Shown here: piece after piece, positions 43,723-55,037 of the stretch | Layout of the letters: the number at the start of each line of letters is the position of its first letter | Position numbering within the stretch: the first letter of the stretch is position 1 | NCBI GenBank assembly: GCA_024734495.1 | Contig: JALMQS010000916.1 | Location: 992,001 to 1,056,000 of the forward strand | Reading direction: 5' to 3' | DNA length: 64,000 nucleotides | DNA from: Forficula auricularia | Taxonomy: Eukaryota; Arthropoda; Insecta; Dermaptera; Forficulidae | Notes under the pieces: model-generated | Told to the model about the DNA's origin: nothing | What the model saw: only the letters and a program-made list of their open reading frames with translations | Databases searched by the model: none | Translations under genes and position numbers: made by a program

Positions 43723-44355
43723 TATGATTGATAGTATCTGTCCACCTTGCAGAAACGTAACGAACTATCTGATATTTTGACAAAATATTTCTTAATAATC
43801 TTTTGTTTGTTGTTCAACATATATACAACTATTTTGTAGATCTTATTGCTGTAATTTCGTCCATTTTTTTTTTTTATTAAACTACTTTTTCTGAGTAATT
43901 TCAAGTATTTTTCCTGCGATATTTCTGAACTTCCCGATTCTACATTTGTTAAAGTAAAAAAGTTAAAAGTTGTTTCCTACGTAGGTGAAGAGCTTTTGTG
44001 ATGAAAACGATGTAAAATGCCACGGAAGAGGGCATGTGTCTAGAACTTGAAATTTCCAAAATAATCTCGCGATAAAGGCGTTTGAGCTTTTAGAAAATTG
44101 CTTATGTACGTCAGGAGCAAAAATAACAAGGAACCTTTCAAGTGTCAGCCCAAATGCTGCCCATCACCTGAGAACCAACCGTTCATGCTTGCTAAAGCTA
44201 AAGGCATTTGAAAACGGCTCTAACAAATTACATGCATATACCACAATTTCAGTTCCATAACAATAGTCTCGTTAACAACACTAACTCAGATAATAATTAG
44301 GCGTAACTTTCTGATTAGTTTTAACAGACCGAAAAAATACGTCTTTTTTCGATCC
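43723..44355. other. AT-rich stretch without recognised gene
   Basis: Nothing recognised. Confidence 0.35.
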
Positions 44356-44640
44356 TATAGGAGGGGGGTCCTATTCTTACCAACATTTATTCTGGTTTTT
44401 TGGGCACTCTGAAGTTTATATTTTGATTTTGCTTGGGTTTGGAATAATTTCTCACATCATTTGCATGGAAAGCGGGAAAAAGGAAGCGTTTGGGGCCTTA
44501 GGGATGATTTATGATATAATAGCAATTGTATTGTTTGGCTTTGTAGTATGGGCCCACCATATGTTTACAGTAGGAATGGACGTGGATACACTAGCCTATT
44601 TTACATCTGCTACCTTGGAATTATATATTTGGCTCAGGTT
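44356..44640 (+). pseudogene. Nuclear copy of mitochondrial COX1 (NUMT)
   Basis: Translation gives [20 protein letters not shown], then [20 protein letters not shown] and [14 protein letters not shown] followed by YFTSAT. This is the conserved COX1 core around the copper B ligands (HPEVY, WAHHMF). Changes such as HSEVY for HPEVY, LLGFG for LPGFG and MDVDTLAYF for MDVDTRAYF, plus a frame disturbance upstream at the GGG run, show it is not a working gene. Homology is lost after about 44640. Confidence 0.85.
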
Positions 44641-44894
44641 CAGTAGAGGGATCCTGCACAATCTATGGCGAAACAAGAAAACTTTCAGTTTTGTCTATAA
44701 TAATATTAATATTACAACAATAAAATTGAATATTTAGTGACCTTGAATTTTCATTTTCAAATAATTTAAAATATATGTAGATAAATTTTCTAAAAATTAA
44801 AGTTTATTTTATGAAATTAATTTGTGAGCCATCTGTGTATTAAATTCAATGCTTTCTGAAGCTTTCTGAGCGAGCTTAGTATTAAATTAATCTA

Positions 44895-46195
44895 GGGGGG
44901 GGGGGTGAGTGTTTTCTTGGTTTTTTCAAAATATCTCAATAAGGGCTGAAAGTATTTTAAAAATTGAGCGAAACCATGCCGTTTTGGTCTACAAGAAAGC
45001 ATCAGAGTGGACATCGAAAAAATTATATTTTACGAGATATTAATTATTTTGTCGAAATGTCTATTAGTACATTACATTTAATTCATATACCTACGTTCTA
45101 GCTCAAAATTAAGTGTGAATTTCAAAACGAAATTTCACATAAAGTTTTTTTGTATCGAGATTAAGAGCTGATTATATTTTGATTGAAATCGAACACGAAA
45201 GGGGGGTTCTTAAAAAATTAAAATTATAAAATTTTCGAACTAAAAGGGCAACAAAAATGAAATTTACTATAATGAAAAAGAAAGTCATTATTTCTTTCTG
45301 GGACCAAAATTGTAAGGAAGGGGGTTGAAAAGAACTTCCAATATAAGTCGTTGACGCTTTGATCATGCGAAATTTCATTTAAGGTAGATCTTTCACAAAT
45401 GCAAAAATTCAAGAAGTCTTCGAAACTTGGAATATAAGTCATTTAAAGCATAATAAACACACTGTTAAAATTTGAAGACGATTTACAACACCAAACATGA
45501 AATAATTGCAATTAAAAATGAAATTTTTTACATATAGTAGATTGGGAAAGGGTGGGAAAATGATTATTATTTTATTTTTTTTATATTGAATAACTTTCAC
45601 CATCTTAATGAAAAACTAATATTTGTTAGAATAATATATTCGAAGTAACTTGAAAAAAAAATTGAAATTATTTCCCACGTAGTTTTGATAAAAAAAAACT
45701 TATTTGGGCGATTATTTTTAGTGGAGGGGATATAAGATCAATAGCTTGGAAAGGATCCATTCATAAATAGAATATATAATAGTAGTGTAAAAAGTACAGT
45801 CACGTTAAAAAAACATAACCTACAATTTTAACACCGTTCATAGTTATAGAGTGGTTACGAAGTCAAAACTTTTTGTATGGATTGTCGTGAAAGAATCTCC
45901 TTAAGCACCATTCATCATATACGACCTTATGAAAATGACTCACTATGTGATCCAAAGAGGGAGATTTAAAACTAATTTGAAATAATAAAATAAAAAAAAA
46001 TCGAAGAAAGCTGGTATTTACAGTAGGAGAGAACCATATTTGAAAGGAGATATGATTAATTGTTAATGGGCCCAAAATTGAGATGGGGTTCTTTCATAAA
46101 TGATTACAAATTATTTGACTAAATATTAATTATAAGAGAGAGGGAGGATTTATGGTAAAGTTATGTGAATGGCCACATCAGTTTATTTTTCTATA
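44895..46195 (-). repeat. Dispersed repeat A, diverged longer copy
   Basis: Begins with CAAAATATCTCAATAAGGGC and AACCATGCCGTTTTGGTCTA, ends near 46150-46180 with TATGGTAAAGTTATGTGAAT and GGCCACATCAG, the inverse of the repeat A start. The middle has diverged strongly and no ORF is recognised. Confidence 0.5.
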
Positions 46196-46879
46196 AATAA
46201 TTATATAAATAAATAGAGTGTAATTGAAATTTTTATATGATAAAAAAAAAAAAAAATTGCAATATAAATTTGAATTTGCCAAATTTACGTATAATCCATA
46301 TTTATGCCGCAATCAGAGAGACGTTTTTAATTTCCATAAAAAGTTTTTTTTTTCGAGGGGGTGAAAAACACACTATTTATGCAGAAATTGCGGATACAAT
46401 GGATTATTTATCATTTGTAGAGCATCATTGAAAGAAAGGGACAGAGACAAGGGTGGTTCGGGGAGCAGGAACAGTAGCAGGAGCAGGAGCTAATTATTAC
46501 TAATGTCTTGGTTGCCTGGCTGGGTGTCGTGTGGTTTTAATGATTATTTTCTCTTAGAATGAACACAATTACATTTTCCACTTTCTCTGTCTTGCTCATT
46601 TTCCTCGTTTTGTTATCTGATTGCGGCTTTTGCCGAAATGAAATTAAATTCGTTCGCGTGCATGGCAAAATTCAACGAAAATTAAACTGTTTTATTGCTT
46701 TTCTGAAATTCAGATATTGTATTCCATTAGCTGGCCATGTGGCCATACATGGAAGGGATTTTTGAAAGATTTAGACCATTAAAGCAGATGACACTCTAAT
46801 TTCAAACTTATGTTGATTCTCGTTGCATTATATATCTATTACTCTAACCAAATGACCTAAAGTACCGAGACAAATCAAT
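46196..46879. other. AT-rich stretch without recognised gene
   Basis: An open frame at 46559-46765 begins with a hydrophobic segment but has no family match I recognise and is short. I do not call it. Confidence 0.3.
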
Positions 46880-47290
46880 TCAGAGGCTGGCTATCAGACT
46901 GGTAGGAGATCCTGCATTAACTGACAGCCCCGCCCTTTCTCTTTTTTTAGATATAACCATGGCTTTTGTTCTGATGAGATAAAATCAATAATCCCTCCAA
47001 AGGCTTCATTTGCGCGAAATACACGATTTTCTAAGACTCAACTCCCCTACGCTCTTAAAATTGATACTAACCGAAGAAACGTATTCGTCAATTCATTTAT
47101 CCCTATGACATATAGAGACTGGAACTCCCTTCCTCCAACCGTCTTTCCAGCAATAAAAACCTTCAATCTTTTAAGACCCGCATCCACAGATACCTTCAAC
47201 TCCTAAATTTCTTCTTATTTCCAAGATACAAGGGTCCACCGTGGACGTTGTACACCTTTTTGGTGCAACTTCTTCTTGTATCAATATCAT
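46880..47290 (+). pseudogene. LINE 3'-end relic (CR1/Jockey-like)
   Basis: Pieces RLAIRLVGDPALTDSP-like and DEIKSIIPPKASFARNT-like can be read across frames, followed by NWNSLPPTVFPAIKTFNLLR. This is the same family as 56512-57195. Frameshifts and a deletion near 46952 are evident. The 3' UTR ends GTATCAATATCATTATAAAA. Confidence 0.7.
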
Positions 47291-47311
47291 TATAAAAAAG
47301 ATAGGTATACC

Positions 47312-47476
47312 CGAGGAGTGAATCACGATTGGAATTAGGTGTACACGTCTTTGGAATTATGTGGAATTATTTTGGAATTCATTAGATAATGCCCCTTCAT
47401 CTATTGTCTTCTACTTGGAAATGAAAGTGGAAGTGGAAGTAGGTGTACACGATATTAGGTCGCGGTTTAACCTTCG
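47312..47476. mobile_element. 8-bp-TSD MITE, copy 3
   Basis: Ends CGAGGAGTGAATCACGA and, reversed, CGAAGGTTAAACCGCGA; flanks GGTATACC and GGTATAAA share 6 of 8 bases. Confidence 0.75.
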
Positions 47477-48570
47477 GGTATAAATCATTATCATTAAAAA
47501 AACCTTGACTTGACGATGTTATTTTTAGGGTTCTATTCAAAAGTAAAATGGACATTATCCATCTGTATGTCAGTGTATTTGTCATAGCTTGTAAATGATA
47601 AATAAAACTCAAATTTGAAATTTACAAATTCAATGAATTAATTTTCTCCAAAATAGAATATCGTCTTAAAGTCTTAACCGAATTATTTTGGAGAGAGGTT
47701 CTTATTTTTTGTGGGATCAAAAATAAGAAATATTTTTTCATAATGGGCTCTGAATTAGCCCTAGCAAAATATTATTTTTATTTATTTGCCTCCGGAATTT
47801 AGTGCCCATTTTAGCCAGTCAACATTGTTATGGATGTGTTTCTGGGTGTGTCAAAGCCTGTCTAAGTTGGTTAAGGGATCAGATTATAGCCGGTCAAATA
47901 TTTTCAGTGAGCAGGGCTTGAACCCGGGCTACCTCGATTCATGGACTTTAAATATAATATTTTATTAAATATGTAATTTTTGATTTAATTAAGTTGACCA
48001 AAATCAATTTTCTCTATTTTAATATGTCTATTATTATTTATAAAAAAATATTAGTAGGGTATAGGTTTTGAAATAAATAAGTAAAAACATACTAAGTACT
48101 TTTTAATAAATAATTATATACTTTACACTTAATACACTTGTTCCCTTAATTATTATTATATATTTAATTTTATATAAGTTTCAATTTTCGGCTGCTATTT
48201 CGTTACTTTAAGCCGACGCGATCACAGTCATTTTGACTGATCGGTTTAATAAATATATATAGCATTTTTATTATTTTCGCTTTAATTAAATTAGAGGAAA
48301 AATGAAATCCATAATATTTATTAGTCGCATATAGGTACTTGTAAAAGTCATGTTATTTTTCAGACAAAAAATATATATAAAAATTAAAATTAATATATAT
48401 ATATATATATCAGTGATGGGCCGTGACATTTCAACCAGGGGATGGTGTCTAAAAAAATCTCTTCAATTTTTAAAATGTTATTTTATTTTTCGTTCCTTTA
48501 TGTAAAATTAATCGATTAACGCAGAATTTTTCATTATTTTTCAAATTTAACATTAGGTATAAAGTATACT
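47477..48570. other. AT-rich stretch without recognised gene
   Basis: A B-box-like GGTTCAAGCCC (minus strand, about 47920) may be a tRNA-derived remnant. Short TA repeat near 48392-48410. Confidence 0.35.
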
Positions 48571-48574
48571 TACC

Positions 48575-49017
48575 TTAGATTTTTACTTTACCATACAGGG
48601 TATAGTCAAGTATTGTAGTCGTGCATGAAAAAAATGTTTTTCCTTCTTTTTTTCGAAATATCTAAAAACGGCTGAAACTATTTTGGTGCATATCGACCCA
48701 AAATCAAGGGGGGTGAAGGGGGTTAAAATTTAAAAATCTAGGCCGTTTGAGCAAACTCAACCAAATTTTGTATACATAATCAGTGGACCCCCAGAAGTCT
48801 AAAAATGCAAAAACTAACTGCCCAAAATCGGGGGGGGGGGGGGGAAGTAGGCCAAAAATGAAAATCTTGGCCATTTACCAAACTCAACCAAATTTTGTTT
48901 ACATAATCAATGGGAAACCAGAAGTATAAAAATGAAAAAACTAACCCCCACTACATGATTATAAATAATTTTAGGGGCCAGGTTGTATGGTAAAGTCAAG
49001 TGGATGGCCACATCAGA
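48575..49017 (-). repeat. Dispersed repeat A, copy 3
   Basis: Opens TTTTTACTTTACCATACAGG, carries AACGGCTGAAACTATTTTGG and two ACTCAACCAAATTTTGT units with a G-run near 48831-48844, closes with TATGGTAAAGTCAAGTGGAT and GGCCACATCAG. Shorter than copies 1-2 by an internal deletion. Confidence 0.65.
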
Positions 49018-50055
49018 ACACGTCAACTTATTTATAACACGATATGTAAATACTCTTGACGTTTTGAAATTTTATGGATGCGCAGGATCCACAGCATTCA
49101 TGGACAGCTCGCCACTGATATATATTAAAACCAGTCATTTTGGCTGGTCCGGTAGTTCCAGTGTTAATTAATTGAAAAACACCTGTTATTTTATATTCAT
49201 ATCTTTATCATTTCAATCTCGGAAAATCTCAATAAAATCATTCAAATACTATCTATATTCTGCCTTTTGGAGCGGAAAACTCTGAAGATAAGCCTAAGTC
49301 TAATCATTTCTTCCCATAAAAAATGCTTTAGCACCAGAACGAACTTTCTACGACATTTTATCATTGCGTCATTGTGACTATCTGAATCTAAGCAGACAGA
49401 AAGAAAATCATGGTTTCTCTTCATTCCAAGTATTTTACACAATCACTGAATAAGAAGATTTTTAATAGAATTCAATACTAGGATCTCCCAGGCGTACGAA
49501 ATAATAACCCATTCCTCAAAACACCCCCCACCCCCCACCAAAAACATTTTGACCTCTCAACAAACTTTCTATGACTTTTAGTTCTTGTCTTTTTTTAACC
49601 GATTTCAAAAAAGGAGGAGGTTCGAGTTTGTGTCTATGTTACCTGATATCATCGCCAATTGTGAACCGATTTTGTTGATTTTTTAACATTGGGTTCAGTC
49701 TAGTTTCCGATTGGTAAAAATATTTCATTGGTATTGGATCTTTTTTGTTATGTTTGTTCAGGCATAACTTCTTTGTTTATGAACCGATTTTAATGATTAT
49801 TTTTGCGTTTGGATCAGTATAGCTCCAAGATAGTCAAGATACCTATTTATTTATTTTATGTATGTTTAGCGAGAACTTTTTGCTACGTGGACCGATTTCG
49901 ATGATTCTTTTTTTATTGGAAAGGGGTACCTTAGGGGTGGTCCCATATTAATTTGGCCAAGTTCTGATGATATGATTAATGACGAAATAACGTAAATCTC
50001 CAATTCTTATGAGCAGATAATCGAAATTATAATAAATAAAATCTTTTATAAAATA
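49018..50055. other. AT-rich stretch with repeat-like blocks
   Basis: CACCAGAACGAACTTTCTAC (49335) resembles 52355. Blocks with AACCGATTTTNNTGAT (49673-49930) are repeated three times, suggesting an internal tandem structure. No gene. Confidence 0.35.
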
Positions 50056-50215
50056 CGAAATATTTACATGAAATCACTTTTTGAAGTCGGTGATAAGCAA
50101 ACTTTATAAGCGAGCATACCCGCCAAACGTACTAAGTAAGATCCGTCGAGTGCGATTCATAAAATGTACATGTTTGTCACCGACTTCAAAAAGTGATTTC
50201 ATGTTAATATTTCGC
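50056..50215. repeat. Foldback element, copy 2, centre inverted
   Basis: Arms share ATGAAATCACTTTTTGAAGT and CGGTGA with copy 1 at 7688-7933. The centre (CCCGCCAAACGTACTAAGTA and GAGTGCGATTCATAAAATGT) is the reverse complement of the copy 1 centre, while the right flank (50216-50300) keeps the same orientation. Confidence 0.75.
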
Positions 50216-50300
50216 CGTTTAGTTATAACTAAATTAGATAATTGTTTTATACCTTTTAATGCATTTTATTTTATTTATGAGTTCTTATTATTTTATTTGT

Positions 50301-51335
50301 TGCATTTAGTTTATACTCCAAATATATGAATCCAGACACAATGAGCAAAATAAAAATAAACATTCAAGTTAATTCAATACGCAGTCTACCTGCCATGCAT
50401 GATGAATAATTCATATTCTATTAAACTAATTTTTTACTGATTACTGTCCTTTTGTATCAATGATTTATAATTCCCCCCCTTCTCTTTTTGGAAATTCACT
50501 TCTTTTTAAAATCATTCATTAGAAATCTTTCTGAGATATAAAATTTAATTATAAATAAAACTTTTTATTTGTCTTAAAAAACAAAACAAAAGCAAAAGAA
50601 AAAATGTCTCTTTCTTTGTGCGTGTCGGGTGCATTTAATTATTCCAAGACATAAAAAAAGATGATTAATAAAAAGTCAAGCGAGCCAAAAGGATACATTT
50701 TAATTAAAATTCTTAAATTTAATTCCAGGACCGAACCAACATCCCTTTAAGAAGATATTAGAATTAATAATAATAATAATAATAATGCCAACATAAAATT
50801 TAGAAATTCCCCTTGTAAACTGTGTGGTTGGGCTCTTTTTTATAACCTAAGCCATCCACGTTTTTTTCTTACTTCATTATACTTTAATTTAAAATACAAT
50901 TTCATTTATAATTCAATGAATGATCATAGTAAAAAGTTATAATTTTTTTTTAGTATAAAAATAAAATTTATATGCTACTTTTTTATTACATAGACATTTA
51001 TATTTTTATTCACAGTGAAATCACCTGTCTCTTTCTACAAGTCTCAGTTCTTTGTAAAGTTCATAAAAATGAAGGAAAGACTATTAAAATGGATTAGAGA
51101 TATAAAATAAAAAAAATTTAATAGAGGAAAAAATATGCTTCCTAGATTCAAATTTATGCATTTCTTAAAATTAATTATTTTATGTGCAATTGTGCATAAT
51201 ACTACGAGATTCGTTGAATGTTTATATTTATTTTATTTTATTACTCAATACTTATTCTTTCCCCTTTTTAAAATTATCTACATTAATTATCCATCGATAG
51301 TTGATTAATTATAAGTATTTTAATATATTATAAAA
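50301..51335. other. AT-rich stretch without recognised gene
   Basis: An (ATA)n-type microsatellite near 50766-50786; otherwise nothing. Confidence 0.35.
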
Positions 51336-51870
51336 CTAGCTGATGCCCGGGCCTTCGGCCCGAGCGTCACCTAGCTCCTGGCGGGGAACGTCTCGTTTTA
51401 TGGTTAAAATTTATATAGATAATAGCTGACCCGACCAAGCGTTGATATGACTAACTCAAAAATTTAAATATATTTAAAAAATAATAATAGTTTTGAAAAT
51501 AAATAGAAAATGCAAATAATTATAGAATAAGTATTAAAACAGCAAATGAATTATATATTACTTGTCAAAATTGTTCCCTTAACCAAAAATAATATTGACA
51601 GTTGAAAGATTTCAAAAAGCTATTATAGGCCATCTTGTTTGTTTGCTTTTACCCACCCCCAGAGAGGCGCTGGCGTTGTTTCCTGGAAAAAATATTTTTT
51701 TGCATGCCACAGGTGTGATATCTATAAAATCACTATATATAAAAACATTCGTGTATTTGAATGGAATTTTGTGTGAAAATTTCAAAGAAATCGGTGAAGA
51801 ACTTTCGGAGATCCTTCAACGTATCACTTAAGCGTAACAGTACATTTTTATTTAGATAGATAAGTATTTT
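51336..51870 (+). repeat. Dispersed arthropod-type repeat
   Basis: Starts AAACTAGCTGATGCCCGGGC, CTTCGGCCCG and ends TTCAAAGAAATCGGTGAAGA followed by TTTTATTTAGATAGATAAG. Repeats with this opening and ending are widespread in arthropod genomes. The open frame 51595-51831 lies within it and is not a gene. Confidence 0.5.
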
Positions 51871-51969
51871 CTTTTGGAGATAGACTTGTAAATTTAAATG
51901 AAGAATTAATAGAATGAGAGTTCAGGAATAATGAAAAATAAAATTCTGAAAATACTAATTTATTAGGCC

Positions 51970-52270
51970 ATCAATTTTATGCTCTTAAAAACCGACGTTT
52001 TGAAGGATATTTTTTCTTTCTTAGTTTAAGGGTCAACAAATGAATCATACAAGAAACTTCCTTTTCTTTCCTTCAACAGTGCTCGAATGTTGTTATTTCT
52101 TGCCAGAATCATCAATAGAAAGAATGGTAAGAAATAATAATCGAGCACTGTTGAAGGAAAGAAGAAGGAACTTTCTTGTATGATTCATTCGCTCGATGAC
52201 TCTTTAAACCCCGAAGAAGTAGAGAAAATCCTCCAAAACGTCGGTTTTTAAGAGTATGAAAATGACATTC
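51970..52270. repeat. Long inverted repeat with degenerate hammerhead arms
   Basis: About 300 bp that folds into one hairpin. Arms share ACAAGAAACTTCCTTTTCTT-like sequence, AACAGTGCTCGA and CTCTTAAAAACCGACGTTTT. The right arm (52204-52250, plus) has AAACC/GGTTT stem I and GTC but CCGAAGA and AAAA in place of CTGAAGA and GAAA. The left arm (51987-52032, minus) is more decayed. Same head-to-head plan as the PLE at 25805-27863 without a gene. Confidence 0.65.
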
Positions 52271-53440
52271 TCACTGCTGAAAACATTGAAGAATCAACTT
52301 AAAATCTAAAAGACTAAATTCATTTTTGGTGGTTGAGAAATACACACATTTTTACACCAGAACAAACTTTATACGACTTTTCATTCTTGACTTAACGTGG
52401 GTATCGCAATTCACGATTCCTAGTCAAAAAATTATCATGATGGAAAATTATGTGTTTTTCCTACCAAAAGCATTAAAGCATTCAATCCCATTAATTTTTA
52501 TTGAGTAAAATTAATACTAGAGCCACCCGGTAGGATGTCTTTGCCTTCTGGATACCGAATAATAAGAGTACTTTCAAGTGAAATTATTTTGGTTGCTATC
52601 AAATAAGTAGTTTCGATGATACATGAAAAAAAAACTCGGAAAGCCTCAGTATGAAAATTCCCTTTTGCACTTTGCCGCTTAGTAAACTTTTATAATAATA
52701 ACTGTTTATTAAATTAAATGAAGTAAAAGTGTGGTCACCTTTTTCTTTTTAATTAATTTTTTAATGAAAATAAGAAAAAGAAAGGAATCATTCCCAACAA
52801 CAGCGCCGCCTTTCGTTCAACAGGGTAGTCTAATTCCCACCTTTGGAATCGTTTGGTTGCATATGAACAAGGCGAAATCCATAAATTCAATGACTGAATA
52901 AAGGAATAAATCATTATTATTTTTTTATACTCCTTTATATAACGTCTGAACGTTGTAATAAGTCATTAACACAGTATTTTACATGGTCACCTATCCAAGA
53001 ATTAGCCACTATGTATTAATTATCTCTCGGGCTTTTAAATATTATAAGAAAGGTGGTCACTGGTCATATTTATTTATTTAATATACTATATATTCGGGAC
53101 CAAAACCCATTTTTAGAGATATTAAAAGTTTATTAACTTACTATATAAATCATTTATTATTATTTTTTTTATTTTACTTGTTTTGTAACCCTTTTATAAC
53201 AAAACAATAACAACAGTGAATTAACTAGGTTCTTAATTTTAATCGATGCTGTGTCGAATATTTCTCTATTATATTGACATTTCCAGTTCTTAGGGTTCAA
53301 TCCACACTGGAATGAATACATTAGGTATGAAAATTTCCGGTAAGGATTTTGGGATTTCTAGTTCAATTGCTCTTAATATAAAAATGACTAGATTCAAGAT
53401 TTGAAGGCTATTTATTTACCAGTGACAGGGCTATATACTA
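52271..53440. other. AT-rich stretch without recognised gene
   Basis: Nothing recognised. Confidence 0.35.
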
Positions 53441-53444
53441 CTAT

Positions 53445-53640
53445 AGAAAGAGAAAATCAGTTTAATCTCAACTTAAGGTAGTTGTTTCGAGTCAATACTA
53501 GCAAAAAGTTCATGCTAGAGTATACAGACAATAGGGATACATAATTCATAAGCCCAACACTTTTTGCTGTTTAAATATCACTACTAGCCAATCTCGTTCT
53601 TGTTTGACAAATCTGGCAACATTGTCCGATCTTGTATATA
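53445..53640 (-). repeat. Dispersed repeat, inverted partner of 20930-21090
   Basis: Reverse complement carries the same ordered blocks as 20930-21090. Confidence 0.65.
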
Positions 53641-54423
53641 TTTAATAATAGAAATTTCAGATAAAGTAGATTATAAAGGCAGATTTATAAAACAAAATGT
53701 TCTTAATAAGCGATTGAAAGCTGTTGCGACAATGGCTGAAGAAAAAAACACTTAATAAAAATTACTAAAGTTAACCAACTTTTTAGGTTAAATAAATGCG
53801 TTGTTGCCAGCTCGTTTTTCCACAAGATGCATCCTGTTGTCGAATTGATAAACGGAGATGTGGATATTGGCATGAAATCTGCCGAAGCCGCGAGTACGAC
53901 TAAGAAGCAGCTGAGCTGGTTGTCTGCCACGGGGGACGTACTCCTCCCGCGCCCCCACACCCTCTGCGCCCCCTTGGTTTTCCACTCATTCGCTCAAAAC
54001 ATTTCCACTTGAACAGCAAGAGTAACAAGGTTATCAACGGAGAATGGAGAAAAGGGTCGTAGTGGGGGCTAATCAAATTAGAGACAAACAAACCAACATT
54101 CGGGATCTATCTGGGACAAGGAGGAATACAGCAAGCCGAAGTAGGACGCACCAACACACTGGACACACTTCTCTATCTAGCTATCCTAATATACTTAATG
54201 ACTAAAACTAGTATATTATTACGATTAACACTAATCAGTGAAATTTTAGAATCCAAATTCATTCTTGATAAAAGAAAAGAAAATTTATTTTATCTTGTTA
54301 ACATTTTTAATTGTTTTTTTGGTTAAGATCATATTGTGCAAAACTAAATTTTATACCCATACAGATATACCTAAATATGAATTAGCTATAGGTATATATA
54401 TATATTTCTTTAAATAAGTAGGT
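53641..54423. other. GC-richer unique stretch with weak coding signal
   Basis: A frame at 53827-54012 (+) is 61 codons with balanced base composition (VVELINGDVDIGMKSAEAAS), but it matches no family I know, and the opposite strand is open too. It may be a decayed transposon or an exon piece. I do not assign a function. Confidence 0.25.
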
Positions 54424-54462
54424 TATAATGAAAGGCAGTCCATAAATTATTTACTTTTATTT

Positions 54463-54517
54463 AATTTCCGATGTTTCGGAGACTTTTTCTCTCATTTCCT
54501 TCTTCAGAGTATTGAAT
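54463..54517 (-). ncRNA. Hammerhead-like motif, outer left arm
   Basis: Minus strand: CTGAAGA intact, stem II closing with CTCC, GAAACATC. Stem I is weak. The right-arm partner (54941-54995, plus) keeps GTCTCCGAAACGTCGG but its CTGAAGA reads TTTAAAGA. Confidence 0.5.
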
Positions 54518-54668
54518 AGTTTAATTGAAAAGTTTTTGTTTTGCCGAGAGTAGCAGAGTTGTTGATTCACAAAGAGAAACAAAGAGGTCGTCCTCAGCTT
54601 GATGCAAATAAACATATACACATATATCTAAATGATATATATATATATATAATTTATTTGTTTGATTC

Positions 54669-54702
54669 TATAGTTTCGAAGACTTGGTCTACATCATCAG
54701 TC
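54669..54702 (-). ncRNA. Hammerhead-like motif, inner unit
   Basis: Minus strand: CTGATGA, U, then GTAGACCAAGTCTTC (5 of 6 pairs, CAA loop), GAAACTATAG. UAUA follows GAAAC in place of CGUC. Confidence 0.45.
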
Positions 54703-54824
54703 TTTTTTAATTATAAATATTGTTTTTCATATAGTCAATACCCTATGGATATTGAAAATTTTTGATCTTTACTTAGCTGGGAGCCTAGAATTCTAACAAG
54801 TCTTCGAAACAATAGTCTCAAATA

Positions 54825-54861
<37 letters not shown>

Positions 54862-55037
54862 AATATATCATTTCGATATATGTGTGTATGTTTATTTGCA
54901 TCAAGCAGAAGACAACCTCTTTGTTTCTCTTATTGAATAGTTATTGATACTTTAAAGAAGGAGAGAAAAAAGTCTCCGAAACGTCGGAAATTGAATAAAA
55001 GTAAATAATTTATGGACTGCCTTTCATTATAACCTAC

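Larger units (their letters stand above)
54424..55037. repeat. Nested inverted element with hammerhead motifs and TA repeat
   Basis: Outer arms 54424-54520 and 54938-55037 are inverted (GGCAGTCCATAAATTATTTA; CCGAAACGTCGGAAATT on the right). Inner arms start GCCGAGAGTAGCAGAGTTG and end GCATCAAGCAGAAGACAACC, enclosing a hammerhead-like core, a unique 100 bp and a (TA)n tract at 54829-54859. The inner unit is the same family as 43285-43722. An element of one ribozyme family has inserted into another, or both were duplicated together. Confidence 0.6.

Noticed and set aside
51595..51831. 78-codon frame ending FKEIGEELSEILQRIT
   Set aside because: Lies within a dispersed repeat whose AATCGGTGAAGA-type end is common in arthropod non-coding repeats.
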